64,000 bases of DNA from Paracentrotus lividus (lineage: Eukaryota > Echinodermata > Echinoidea > Camarodonta > Echinidae): NCBI GenBank assembly GCA_940671915.1, contig CALNVZ010003434.1, positions 9,823,904 to 9,887,903 on the forward strand, read 5' to 3'. The position numbers and the translations under genes were made by a program. Of this stretch, positions 48,485 through 62,800 are shown piece by piece (within the stretch, counting starts at the first letter, position 1; the number at the start of each line of letters is the position of its first letter). The notes beneath the pieces are model-generated. The model was not told the DNA's origin. It worked only from the letters and a program-made list of their open reading frames with translations, and did no database searches.

Positions 48485-49574
48485 CATTTCATTGATTATA
48501 AAAGGGATCATCTTGATTATTATGCCAGTCTTAATAAATATAATAAACATATAAAATAAGTAGTTATGCAAAATAAAAATTGGAAATGGAAATAGGTGAC
48601 AAGAAGAGGGAGATAGGGAAAAATCAACTGAATGGTTTGCCCTTTTCACTCAATTCTATACATACCTTACAGACCTCTTTACATGTATCTTGATTAGAGG
48701 AGCATCAAATTTACTCATTAAAAAAAACCAAATATTTAAAAACATTTTCTCAGCCTTCACTTATCACAGTGATCATAAACAAAATGATTGAATAAACTTT
48801 GCATAAGTAAGTGACCTGATGATAAATCTACATGGTAAAACCAGAAGATGAGCACAATAGAATGACTATTAAGATAAATACATTCATCTTGTTTGAAAGT
48901 GTGACAGGTTATGATTGAAATCAGTCCAGGGTGGTGTTTCACCAAGTTGTAAGTTACAATCAACGTTACAAACAACTGGTCATCCGTTCTTATGCTGAAT
49001 GATGGAGAATGTGATTAATATAGAAACCAAGAACATGTTTCAGTCCTCTGTAAAGTAATTCATAACTTTACAAATTACATGCTAGAAGTACTTGATAAAT
49101 CAATGTGTATCAGGTTTAAAATGCCTGAAAAGTCATTATATTGCTAAAAGATCTGAATATTCAAAGAATGGTACTGTCTTATTCATTAAATTAATTAGTT
49201 ACATACAAATACATATTATATGCTTCACTTCTGACTTATATCTATATTTAATCTCATTTCAGAGTATATGTACAAAACACTTAAAATGGGACTTTTATAA
49301 GGGCTATATTCAAAGGTATTGGAGTAACACATTATACAGCAAATTAAACTTTTAAATGTGCTTATATTTAATTATACAAAAAAGGCTACTACAGTATAAA
49401 CAAAGTATTAGATATATGAGGACCAGCATGAAAATTTTAACCTTTATTATATTCATAATAACTTATCAAAACCTAAAGTTATGAGAATATCATCTCGCTT
49501 GGAGAGACTATTAAAATATCGTAAATCTTGTGAGTAATGCCATGATCACAACTTTACCAGGATCAAAACTTTTT

Positions 49575-49650
49575 GTGCACCGCTATGAGCTTAGTGCCTG
49601 ACAGACCTGAGCACTATATAAGAAGCTTTCATTATTATTATTATTTATGG
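49575..49650 (+). mobile_element. SINE/LINE-like 3' end with (ATT)n tail
   Basis: GTGCACCGCTATGAGC, then GAGCACTATATAAGAAGCTTTC and an ATT repeat, the usual look of a retroposon 3' end. Only the tail part remains. Confidence 0.45.
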
Positions 49651-50579
49651 TGGGTTTTTTTTTGCAAGTGCGTGACCTGCAGCCTTTGTACTGATTCAAG
49701 TGATTCCATACGGTTGACATGGCTGTAGCAATGGTACTGTGCATCAAACTGCGTCTGAAGGGAGGACTTTTGGGGAAATCCAATGCAGGTCACATGCAGG
49801 TCACGTTCATACGTGGTATTATTAGGTGATTTCATTTTTCTTGTAATCAAATTTAAATATTGAAAAATACAGCTAATGTCACACTCCATATATACCCATA
49901 CATCCTTATTTCCACACAAAATGTATAAAAACAACATATATTGTGCATTTGACTATGACAATGATTTCACATTACACCGTAGTTACTGTTTTCTGTTGAA
50001 TAATTATAATACAAAACTAAAATTGATCAAAATTATATTTGGCTCAAGCATTGGCACATAATATATGCATCAAAGTTTGGAGAACATAACACATCTTTCA
50101 AATTTATATTTACATGCAACATACTATCAGGCATACTCCACATTATATCAAGCTTGCTTTATACTTTAAAAACACATCACACAAAACTGTATACTCCGGT
50201 TTAATTATTCCTTCGAACATACGGTTGACATCCCTGCAAACTTGTATCGCTAAAATAAAAAAAATATCGGTGATGGAAGTTAGTGATGGCAAGCACCTTA
50301 AAAGGAGAAACAATGCATGGATTCCTTGCAGACCCATATCTTTTAAGTAGAAAATCTGCCTGTAAAACATACCATTTAAAAGATTATTACAAGAAGTTAT
50401 TATTAAAGGAGGCCCCACTTACACAGATGAATTCAAGTGCGTATCTATATTATGTGTATAGATATGCCTCAAAATTTGTCCCTGTGATATTTTTTTAATT
50501 GTTGGTAAAAAAAGAGAGAAAATTTCCTAGAATGTTTACATTTTCACTATGTTACTTTCCACCCCTAAATAAGGAAAGT

Positions 50580-50833
50580 AATCTCCCATCAAAGTAAAGT
50601 GTTCAATGGTAGAGCAGGTAGAATGGAATTTACCATTTTAACCTAAAAGGTAGCATACATGTAGGTACATATCACATGATTTTATTCTTACACGTCACCT
50701 CCAGTAAATCATGGACCGCTCTAACATGAATAAAATCTCCCATCAAATTAAAGTGTTCAATGGTAGAGCAGGTAGTATGGAATCTACCATGCTGACCCAG
50801 AGGTTAGCACAGGTTGCATGGTACTGCCTCCCT
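50580..50833 (-). repeat. Two tandem partial copies of the SYNRG terminal exon in its 3' UTR
   Basis: The block 50735-50833 matches 50874-50972 (the end of the last SYNRG coding exon) with only about five differences in 99 bp. A more diverged copy lies at 50580-50665. Spacing is about 140-155 bp. The nearer copy keeps the reading frame for CANLW and DSILPALPLNTL and a TGA stop. All lie downstream of the real stop codon. Confidence 0.85.
50681..50686 (-). terminator. Candidate SYNRG polyadenylation signal
   Basis: AATAAA on the minus strand about 200 bp past the SYNRG stop, between the two extra exon copies. Confidence 0.45.
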
Positions 50834-50882
50834 TAATATATCATTCTACTTGCACACCCTCCAAACAAAATGGAATCTCCCA

Positions 50883-53800
50883 TCAAAGTAAAGTGTTCAA
50901 TGGTAGAGCAGGGAGTATGGAATCTACCATGTTGACCCAGAGGTTAGCACAGGTTGCATGATACTGTCTCCCTCCATAGCTAAGCTTATGACTATCCTCT
51001 GACCTATTAAAGGCCTTACTCCTTGAGTCAACATTAAGAAGACACACTCCGCATGCCTGGGGTGTGTTGCTTGGCTCTGGCCTCAACATGGCTGTCTTGA
51101 AGATGAAAGAGCCCTCTTTAGGCTGTGTGAAGAAAGAAATGAATTAACAATCAGTGCCTTGTAATATTAAGAGTTACAATCAATTTAAAATAGGTAACAA
51201 CCATTTTAATTGGTTTAGACTAAGACTTTCCTGCAAGAAGTGCATGCAACAAGCGTCCTTATTGGCTACTATTCATTTGCAATTGATTGTACACATGTAG
51301 CTGTTACAGGGCTATGTTATGTTACAAGGCCCTGATGTTATAAACCCAGAGCAAAGTGTTGCATCATCAAAATATTTTTAGTAATGTTCATGTTCTTGAT
51401 GCACTATTGTTTGTACATGCATATATAGCTGTCTCCGGAGCAAATTTTAAAAAGTAAAGTATGACAATCATCCATGATTTTTTTGTCTCTATGGTATCTT
51501 ACCTTCAACGAACTGAGCTGCAGGAATGCAGATAGGTTATTCCAGATCCTATTAATCTCCTTCTCCAATGTTCCAAGTATGTCATTATCAATGCCTATCA
51601 AGGAGACAAACAAATATTAAACCCCTTTTTAAGTTTACAACAAATAATGATTTTGCTTGTTGAGTTTTCCCCTCCACAAGTCCTTACTACTGGTAAAGTA
51701 ACATTTTCCACCCCCCCCCCTCCCCGCCCCAGATTACATATAGCACACAAAACAATTGAATGAAATTGAATTCAGAATTAAATTATTATCAGGTGAATTA
51801 AAACATTTTGCACTCAAATTCAATTACATACATGAAGAGTGTTTTGGTCCAATTTTGCTTCATTCTAAAAGATTGGGGTGGAGGACCAGCAGTGCTGGTT
51901 TTAAAACATCGCTATAACAACTAAAACAAGAGTTAATATAGATTTTCTATTTAAACCTCCACATTTTAAATCAACTCAAACTTCTGAAGAACAGCAATTC
52001 AAGAAAAACTGTTCAGATTTAAAAAAATGAATTTCACAACTTACCCAATCCTTGGATGGAGGTTGTTATTCTACAGGCAACTCTATACACTTCTATGACA
52101 CCTGTATAGAGAGAGAAAAATAAATTCTCTTGAATAAAAAACAAATAATGAAATAATGGTCCCAATTTCAGTAAAAATGTTGGTGCTGATTTTTTACATT
52201 ACAAATTCTTTCTTTCACCAGGATCTTTTTTTTTTTTGGGGGGGGGGGATAAAAAGAAACTAAAACCTAAGGAGAGAACAAATCTTATATGAAGGACCAA
52301 AATGAGAGGAGCAATTAAAAAAAAAAAGTTTAATCAAAACCGGTGATGAAATAGGAGAGTTATGGAATTTTGAGTTGTCTTGTTGAACTTTCTGTTGCTT
52401 GAAAATGGCTCATTTGTTTGGTACAAAGATTTTCACATTTCCCCCTCTATCTTTCATATTTAGGAAGTTAGCCTTCTGACCTTGACATATTTGGTGTGCT
52501 TTGCTTTAGGACATAATATGATTCAAATTAAAATTAAAATTTAAAATTTAAACACTCCAAATTTTATTTTCCAAAACCATGGAAACGGAAATTCTTTTTG
52601 CCTAATTGATTGTGGGACCGTCAACCACTGGGTAGCACCAGAACGACGTTGCTCTATCCCTTCTTATTGAACGCCAAAAAGGATAGCAGCAACTCCCATC
52701 TTTTGGTATGATGCGACTGGGGTTTGAACCATGACCTCCCGATTATGATGCAGATGCTCTATCCACTGAGCCAACAAACCGGATCGTAAGTGTTATGCTG
52801 GGATTAAACCAACAACCTTAGCATCCACAAGTTGGTGATTATATCATTCAACTACCATCAGATTTCTATCCATACCTGTCAAGTAATCTACGCCAGCTGA
52901 AGAACCAATAACCTCACTGCAGACTGATGAGCTACTGATGTTGTTGAAGACTGAGTTGGCTTTGCTCATGACCTCGTGACATTTAGTTAGACACTTTTCC
53001 CATTCAGACGCATGGCGACCTTCATCCTGCACAAGTCAAATATAGAAAAATTTCAAAGAAAGTAGCAATATGGGATATTTAGTGGTGTCCAATTGCCAAC
53101 AAAAGTAAAATTGCACTTAAAAGATTGTGAAAGTCACAAAAGGATAGCAAAGGCTATACAGTGCGTCCCAAAAAAAAGTGAACCCAAGTGAGCCTCATAT
53201 TAAAATTGTATAGCTTATTTGACCTTAAAATTTATTTCATGATAAAAAAGTAATTTTATTCAATGATACCAAACTTATTCCTGTGTTGTGACAGACGACT
53301 ATAAAGCAGTTGGGCTTAAAAAAAAAACGCGTAAAAAGTGCCGTCCCAAGTTTGCGTAAAAGCAGCCCTTGCATTTCAATATTCCAAGGAATCCTTTGTC
53401 CCTAATGAACGGACTCAGAAAGGCTGACCTCAAACAAACAATAAATGATCAGAAAGCCAAGGCTGCATCTAAGAAAACTTGGAAGAAATTGTTTTTACCA
53501 AAGTTTTTAAAAACTTGAGTGCTCACTCATCCATAACAATACAGGTATAATTTTGGTATCACTGGATAGAATATGATTTACTCTTTGTCATGATATAAAA
53601 ATCAATGACATACAAGTTACATAATTTTAATATACGAGGCTCTCAAAGTTGGATTTACTTTTATTTGGGATGCACAGTATAATTAATCATAAATTGGGGA
53701 GAGTGTGCATTTGGGAATAGTGAGTCTGCACTTGTCATTCATACAATTACATAATGGTGTGTCTAGTTTAAAGATGTCCCCCCTGACATAAATATCTCCT

Positions 53801-56800
53801 TTAAGTGAAACTTTTGCATTATCTTTCAGATCAGAATAGTATAAATCACATAATAAACATTAGCAGAAAGAACAAAATATGTACTTATTTCAGTACATCA
53901 AAAAGTTCTTGAATAAGAAAAATTTGTATGAAAATAATCATTGACATCTCTAAATTGGCAATGGAAAGAAAACGGAAATATCACATTTCAATGCACAAAT
54001 TGGCAATTCCTTCAAAGATTCCAGTAATTCATCAACAAAGTGTTGATTTTAAATTTTTCTTTCCATTGCCAATTTAGAGATTTCAATGATTATTTTCATA
54101 CAAATTTTTGTTGTTGAAGGTATAGGATATGAAATATAAATATAAGGAGTGCCAATTTAGGGTTAAAAAGTGATTCATTTTGACCTTTGGAAATATTCTG
54201 CCATCCTATGACAAAGCAAGCAACTCTCAAAAATGACATTTTCTGTAAAAAAGCAAAATATATCCATCATTTACATTTGTCAATGGAATATCAAAATGTC
54301 TTAGCTTAAATATCTTTAAGCTGGATAAACTTTTATATGTGAAACTTGGCTAAAAGGAAGTTGGCACTAAAGGAAATATGAAAACATCCCAAATTCAAAA
54401 TTGTCATTTTTCAGAGTTGCTTCCTTTTGTCATAAGACAGCAGTATCGTATGTTTATGTTTTAAATACTTACAGAGGAATCTCCTGCCACCTGTGAGTAC
54501 CTATCACCAAATAATGATGTCTCACTCTGGACTGGGGCTGGGGGAGGATGGCTACTTGATGGAACCAAACTTGTAGAATCATCTGAATGTCAAAGGTCAA
54601 AGAGAACCGAAATAAAGTGATTTTATGTAATCTACTGCATGATGTGACAGTAATCTGACCTGGAATGGGGTATCTCATCAAGTGATAAATGCTTGTTAAC
54701 ATTGCGCATGTGCAGTGTCATACAAATTGTATATATGGAGAGAGCCTACATTTAGCTTAAAAGTACAATATGGCGTAAATATTTATATTATGAATGACAG
54801 CGCTATAAAATCTAAAAACAACAACAGCAGAAAATGTACCATGTTGATACATACTGCTCACAGAATTGATATGACTCTCTCTCTCTCTCTATGTATGGCA
54901 CTGTGCTCATTTGCAGCGTTTGAAAGCATTTGCCGCTCGGAGATACATGTATACTAGTAGGAAAAGAGCTGAGACCGAGATTTAAGTTGGGTATCCTATA
55001 GACTAATCCGACTTCAGAGCAATGTAACTTATGGCGGACATAGAAGGGGGGCATCCAATGGGCTATCAGCCAATCCACAATGAGCTAGTTGTGCTTCTGT
55101 TCATGTTCCTTTGTTACTCATACAGGAAGGCCCCCAGCCATGGCCGCCACAAGACAAAACATCACCAAAAAAACGAATTCATCTATAAGTGTTGAGGGAG
55201 GACAGTGGAGCAATGTTGCTAATGGTGACACATTTCCTCCTGGTTGTTTTTTGTTTTTTGTTTTTCTAATATGTAAGATAAGGGTCAGGGATACCATAAG
55301 ATTCATGTTAGGTTTAGGGTAAGGTATGTCGAGTCCAGCTTTGAAGTTAGTCATTTGATAAGTGTATAGAATTTACAGAGCGGAGCAATTGTCACCGTGT
55401 TAAATGTCACAGACAAAATAATCATTCGCAGATACAGATAACATGAGCCATTATATATCATGTACCTTTTGTTGGAGAAGCCTGTTCAGATGTATCGGCC
55501 GATGTGAAATCCCCAAACGAGTCGACCCTATCTTGGTCATCATCAATACTCCATTTTGAATTCACTATCATGTTTAGTCATAACCAGAGAGAGAGAGGGA
55601 AACAAAAATGACATGCAGACAGATAGACATACCACCAAAATACAAATTAATGCCCTGTAACATAGATAACTACGGTCAATAGCGAATTTGAAATGGCGTT
55701 TTTGATTGGTTCAGAGTGATAATATTATGCAAGAAGTGCATACAATTATGATCGTGATATAAATTTGCAATTGATCATAACTCTTTTTTACAGGGCACTT
55801 GCAAGATGAAAATAAATAGTCATAAAAACAGATGGGGGAAAGAAAGATGGACAGATGGACTAAAAGACAAAGAGACAGATAAAAGGAAAAGTGAACACTT
55901 GTAAATAAATATGGGTGATTAGTTAGTCAACGATGAGACCGAAAGAAAAACACATATATACTTACATGTACATGTACCATGTGTAGAAAGAGCCTGCTTA
56001 GATGAATCTGATGATATGAAATCCCCAAATGAGTCAACTCTTTCTCTGTCATCATCAATACTAATACCCCACTCTAAATTTACTGATCAGTCACAGCCAA
56101 ACAAAAGACAGATGGAAAAACAGAAATACATGCAGAAAATAGACAGATAAACATAGGCACAGACAGACATACAACCACAGATGTGGACAGAATATGAAAC
56201 AAAAGGAGAGTAATAAAATCTAATGATGTTAAGAAAGGTGCACACAAAGAAAAAAAAAAGATAGACTAAAATACACAAAAAGAAAAGGATGAAGTGACAT
56301 GAAAATGACAGGTCAGATAAAGGAACCACATGAGAGATAAACAGATACACAAAGACTTACTTTGAGGAGCATGTTCAGATGTATCAGCTGATGTGAAATC
56401 CCCAAATGAGTCAACTCTGTCTCTTTCATCATAAATACCCCATTTTATATTTACTGATCAGTCATAGCCAGGAAGAAAGATAGACAGATGAAAAGAGAGA
56501 AATACATAAACATACATGTAGGCACAGACAGACAAACAACCAGAATACAGACGTGGACAGAATATTTTTAAAAAGACAGTCATACAAAAATTGATGGCTT
56601 AGAGGAAAGGTGGAAAGGCAGAAAAGGATAAACTAAAATACACTACAAGGAAAAAAAAAGCCTCTGGCACCACCTTCGGTAGCAGAGGCATAAAAAAAAA
56701 GATGAACTGACATGAAAATAGCTGGTCAGATGAGGAACCATTAGACAGATAAACAGACAATCAAAGACTTACTTTTTACAGGATCATGTTCAGATGTATC

Positions 56801-59800
56801 AGCTGATGTAAAACCACCAAATGAGTCAACCCTCTCTCTGTCGTCATCAAATATCTCTTTAAAAGGTACTGCCATGTTCAGTAATAGCCAGACAGACAAA
56901 AAGACATGCAGAAAAATAGACAAACAGAGATGGACAGATACAGATAAAATATGAAAATAAACAGACAGACATTACAAAATTAGCCAAAGGTGAACACATG
57001 TAGAAGGAAAGCAAGAGAGAGAGAAAGACAAATAATAAATAGAAAAATATATCAGGAAGACAAGCATACATGTATAGTCACCCAAAATACAGAAATGGAT
57101 AGGTAATCAGACTAGTATAAAAATCCTCAGAAAACAAAAAGATAAAAATTTAGAGGGACACACATATATCATTCAACAGAGACATACATATAAAGTGTAC
57201 GATAGACAAAATTAGGACATACCTTTTGTAGGAGGAGCCTGTTCAGATGTAGATGCTGATGTGAAGTCACCAAAAGAGTCCACCCTCTCTCTCTCATCAT
57301 CCGATGCCCCTTTAGAGTTCGCTGCAGAATCCACAGTCAAGTTCAGGTCATAGTTCTTCAAATCTAGATCATTGATTGATCCAATGGGAAAAGTCTTATT
57401 GGTGGTAGTACTTGGAGTATCCAGGGTAAGTTCCAACTTGTGAGAGTCATTCCGGGAAGTGTCGCCGCTGTTCAAATTGCTCAGTTCCAATCCTGGTTTG
57501 GGTAAAACTTTAGCTGGGTCGATTGTACTAAACTGTGTATCATAGTAGTCAGCTCCAAGGCCATCCACGTCAGGAGTGGCACCAACATCCTCAAATGGAT
57601 CCACTGCTGAAAGGTCTCGAAGGACACTGAAGCGATCATCATCGGGTGCGTCTTCACTGGTGGGTGGGGATGAAGTCATGGGAGGTGGTGTAAGACGGAA
57701 TAACGTGATTCCAGAGCTCAGAGGAGCCACGGATGTCTTGCTGGATCCAGGATTTGTGGTAGATACAGAAGAGCTCGACGTCTGAGGCTTAGAACCTGTC
57801 TGAAAATCTCCAAAGGTTTCTGCAACTTCAGTATCTTCTTCTGAAACAAAGGAGTGAAGTCCTGCTAAAGAGCTGTACTTCTCGTAGGTATCTTCGGGTT
57901 CTTGAACTACAGGCTTCTTTGTAGTATCTTTACCCGATTCATTTGTCCTTGAACTGAAGAAGCCGTCAAATTCCTCCTCATGTGAGCTTGATGCCGTGAT
58001 ATCTTTATCCTGCTTGGCTGCCTGCGCCCAGTCAGAACCTTCCTTGGGTGGTGAGAAGGCTGCAAAGCCAGGACTGGGTTGATGAAGATGATCGGTCTTT
58101 GGCAAAGAATCAAACAAACCTTGATTCCCTGGCATGCTTGTATTATCTCCTGGAACAACCGATGGTGCAGGGACAGCTCCGGCTTGCTGGAAATCGGCAA
58201 ACTCATCATCCTCAGGGACAGGAGGACCCAAGGCAGGTTCCGAATCAAAGAGCGAGCTTCCGATGTCCCGAAGAGCCGCATAGCGATCGTCTACCTCTTT
58301 CTTGCTCATGCCTTGGAGGTTGGACTCCGACGCAGAGTGCTTGAACTGATGGGCATCAAACGATCCCCAGTTGTCTGTCTTTTTCTGACCAAGTGCAGAG
58401 CTTGTTGGAGCACCAGCTGCCTTGAAGTCTCCGAAATCGCCAAAGTCATCAGCAGTGGTACTCAGCTGTTCTTCGGACACAAATGGTCGCACAGTACTAC
58501 TTCCAGCAGCTTTCGTTGCATGTGGTGGTGGAGGGATAGCTGCAAATGTTCCTGCAGGCATCCCTTTGGGTGGGACTAATACTGGTATGTGACTGGCCCC
58601 TGCAGAAGACTTGGCCTTACCTACGGATCCAGCTGACAAAGAATTCAGACCTGGCAAGGGTGGTACAGGAGAAGAATCCAGCTCCGAATCAGCTGGTCCG
58701 CTGTCTGAAGGAGCAGACTTGAAATCATCAAAGGACTCGTCATCTTCACCTTCTGTGGGCGTGTGGTCTATAAAGAAGATTAGAAAAGAACATTTGTCTG
58801 ATATATCATCAAAAGTTGATCGCTTCCTCTATGTATCACATATGTATATATCCTGGTATTACTTGTATGTACATGATTAGCTAACAGCTCCTGGTTAAAA
58901 TCAAATGCCCATAAAAGTATCTCAAATATAATGATGTTTGTGATAAATTAAGTAAAGGGGGGTCAACTTAAAAATTAAAGTAAGTAAAGTAAAAGAAAGA
59001 AGTTATAGCAGGAAATAAAAAATAAATATCATATTATTTATTATCATTATTCATTTTCATTACAACGACCAATACATTGTAACTTTAAGTCACAGATTAA
59101 TACATGGGCATATGCAGTGAGGAAAACACTCCTTTTGTACATTGGAACTGTTTTTGAATCACTGACAATAATACACCAGAAAATTTACATAAACTGCTTC
59201 CTACCAGAATTTCTCTAGTTTTTCCCAGTCCTGTCACTGTCAACTACATATGATGCTCAAAAATAGACTGATAAAATTTTCATTCCAAATCACTTTTTTT
59301 TCTCAGATTCCATTTTAATATACAGGTCTGAAGTTGTTTGAATACTGACAAAATCTAACATCAAAACAAGTAACGACATTTAGCTTTGACAGTGAATAGT
59401 GACAATCTTTTTCAATAAAGTTTTCAACTTGTTACGCTATTAAGAATAGAGTGTATTCACACCTAAGCTAGCAATATCACAGTTTTATGTGTATAAGAAA
59501 TATGTACATAGGCACAGATCATGTACGTTCCTTAATACTCCCTATCTTTTCAAACAAAGGTCAACTGAACAGTCATGCATCTTATGACCACAACAATAAC
59601 ACCATACCCTAATAAAAAAAAAAAAATTTCCAAAAAAGAGTAACCCAACTTGAAAATTTTAATGCGGACAGACTGTATGCTTACTGCCTAAAATAGTCTT
59701 TTTCTTTTTAGTGATACATTGGTTATACTTTCAGGGTTATGGCACACTGTATACTAGAACAGTTGTCTTGAATATACTGGTTCATTTTCTATAAGATTCA

Positions 59801-62800
59801 CGTGATACAATGCATGAATATGCCTAAAGTGGTCAAGTAGACAATGATAAAGATTTTATTCATTTATTCCCAGAAATAGCTTGTCCACATTGACTTTTTA
59901 AAGTTGGATAACCCCTTTTCTTTCAATACTCTACAATGTATATAGCTACATACTGTACATCTATACATGTATTGTGTAGAATTGTGCACATGTCCATGCA
60001 AATATGAAAAGAGAGAGAAAGAGAGAGAGAGATAATCTAATATCAAGTGAATCTGCCATGGTGTGAATGTTACATGCAGAATCTAACAAATTGCTTGACT
60101 GAAGAAGCTACACGTGTCTATTAAACAAGATAATACCTTGACTTGGCACAAAAAAACCAACCTATTACATAGATAAAAAAATAAGATGGATTGATTCTGT
60201 ATGTGTCTGAAAATCTACATAAAAGTCATGCACTCCCCAATAGAGACCCTTGAAAAAAAAAATTGAAATTACATGTACTGTATCACCAAGTCATAAGCAC
60301 AAGTCCCAAGACAAATCAACGTAAAGTCACCCCAAAACCATGACATTGTATTCACCACGTAAAGTTCCATAGTAGTTTACATGCTAAGTCACATGGTAAT
60401 GTTTGGGGCATTTGTCCATTTCAGCTCCATCTTGAAGAAAGCGCAAGGTACCTCGAACTGGCAAGTCTAATTTAACTTTTAAGTGGTGCTTGTACCAAGA
60501 CTTGGGGTATAAGACTGCACAAGCTGATATAACGTAATAAACTGACAAGGGTTCCACGATGACAAGAGGCAAAACAACTGTTTGGGATCCTTTATAAGAC
60601 CTGTTTTAGATATTGTTCATGGGGAAATGGCAAATGCTCCGGACGGCGATAATTGCATCAAACTTTATTTTGTCTCAGATGTAGGGCAAGGGTTAGAATT
60701 GAAATAGGGTATCATGTTAACCCTAATCAGACTGGGGGGGGGGGCCATCATGGCCCCCCCCCCCTCGACATATTCCGTGACCACTCTGCCGCACGAAATT
60801 TTCTGATCGCGCCGCTTGCTGACTTTTTACTTTCAAGTCTCGCGCATCTTTTGAAACCATTTTCGCAAAAATCGGTCGTACCGTTACGACGCTGCACGAT
60901 TTTCAAAAATATCCGTCAGACCGAAAATGGCTCAAAAACGTGATTTTGTGTACAAAGTCAATGCAAATTGAGTTATCTCACCTAATTCATAAAGATATGA
61001 TTATTTTCACTTTACTTTCATTGGCTGAAATCAATTTATTTTAACATATTTATGCTTAAAAATGGTTCTTAAATGATTTTTGCATAAAAAAAAAGGAAAA
61101 ACAAAAGGTCGAAAAAACAAAGAAATACATAAGAAATTCATAAAACAATAAAATACATAAGAAATTAATTTTGAAACGAGAATTTTTTTCTAGTACAATT
61201 GTTAGGAATGCTATAAGGAATAATAATACACAAAATTAGCATTCTAGGAGCTTTATTTTTTCAATTAGAGCAAAAAGTATGATTTCATGCATAAATTAGC
61301 ATAATTAATTCATATAAAAAAAAATTCATATTATTTTGGAAAAATTAACAGCGCAGTCTTGTAGATTACATGACTCACTACCATCGTGCAAATTTTCAGC
61401 GCGGTCGCGCGATCGGCGGCCGAGATCTTAGGGGGGGGCCATCATGGCCCCCCCCCAGTCTTGACAGCTACCAAAACACCCCAGTCTGATTAGGGTTAAG
61501 TTTAGGTTTAACTATAGTGCTTGGTCCAGGGCAGAAGTTAACTATGTGATAGTGTTCAGGATTGAACGTGAAGCAATTGCTGCTGGAGCAAATGTCACAG
61601 ACCTGGTATGCACATGTCATGTACATACTACGCAGACATATAGACTGAATGATATATAGACATACATGTACTGTACATTCAACAATAAGCTAAAACCATA
61701 AGTTTGACGGCTGCTTAAGATAGGAGATAACTTGACAGAGACAATTGGGAGAATATAGATAGGGAAAACAGGTAGTGAGAAATAAAGCCAGGTATATGAA
61801 CAAATAGACAGACACAATGACAGATACGCTAACAAAAATAAAGACACAATCAAGCATATGACATTTAAGGGAAACAAACCTGACAAATACAGACAGATAA
61901 ACAGATAGATATCAAACAGCCTGATAGACAGACAAAAAAAGAAAATATGTACAGATAGGCGAAGACAGTAAGAAATACTTTTTAGCCCCTATCAGAAATG
62001 ATGTAGTAGAATTCAGGATAACTGTCTCAAACTATTTTGATGCATCGCAGCAAACAACTAAACTGACAACTTCTTTTCAAATTCCTTGACTTTTCCCTGG
62101 TTTCCAGGTTTTTCAGGTTGAGTGGAAGGAATGGGAAAGGTAAAATGTCAACAAATTTGTCATTAACATGCATTAGTTTTTCTGATATCTTTTCTGTGGG
62201 CCCCATAATGCAATACCCATTCCACCCATAACGATACCGTTTTCCAAACAATGAATAAAATACTAAATAGGAAACCATTGAACTATATAAACAAACACTA
62301 CAAGACTAAATGAAATACATTTATTTACAAAAGATGATCATCAAGACTCAGGAAACAAGGCTGACTAAAGACTGCTGCAATAGAAAACAACTTGATAAAA
62401 GCAAAAAATTGGGACAGCTAAAAGGGTCAATATCAAACAAAAAAAAATTAATAGACAAACAAACTTTTGAATAAACTAAGTTAAAGTTATACAATTGAAC
62501 AAACAAATATAATTTCAAATCAAATATGCGTTTTCATCCTAATATCCAAATTTATGCATTTTTAGTAATTCATTATCTTTTTAACGCTGGCAATACAGAC
62601 TTTGCAAAGTAACAATACTGCTTGAATCATGTCTTTGGATTAATTTCCAGTCATTTGAACCAAGTAAGGCTGCTCAATATTATCTCAAAAATTGAAAATG
62701 AAAATCTTCTTTTATTCACTAAAAAATTAATATGGCATGTTAAGAGTTAAACAAGAGAAAAGAAAAAGAAATTGCCTTTTGATCCCATGGTAACTTGTTT

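Larger units (their letters stand above)
39810..50882. other. Intergenic region between GDPD1 and SYNRG (tail to tail)
   Basis: About 11 kb without any exon I can support. It contains a SINE remnant, a MITE, a large foldback element, a nuclear-receptor-motif-bearing element, another MITE and a SINE-like tail, each listed separately. The stretches 43860-45790, 46745-48240 and 48490-49570 hold only AT-rich sequence with no recognisable feature beyond simple repeats. Confidence 0.6.

Noticed and set aside
52680-52784. Possible minus-strand tRNA gene
   Set aside because: Same reasoning: tRNA-like head of a SINE.
58048-58579. Plus-strand frames opposite the long SYNRG exon
   Set aside because: Antisense shadows; the minus strand has the conserved DFGDF-type motifs.
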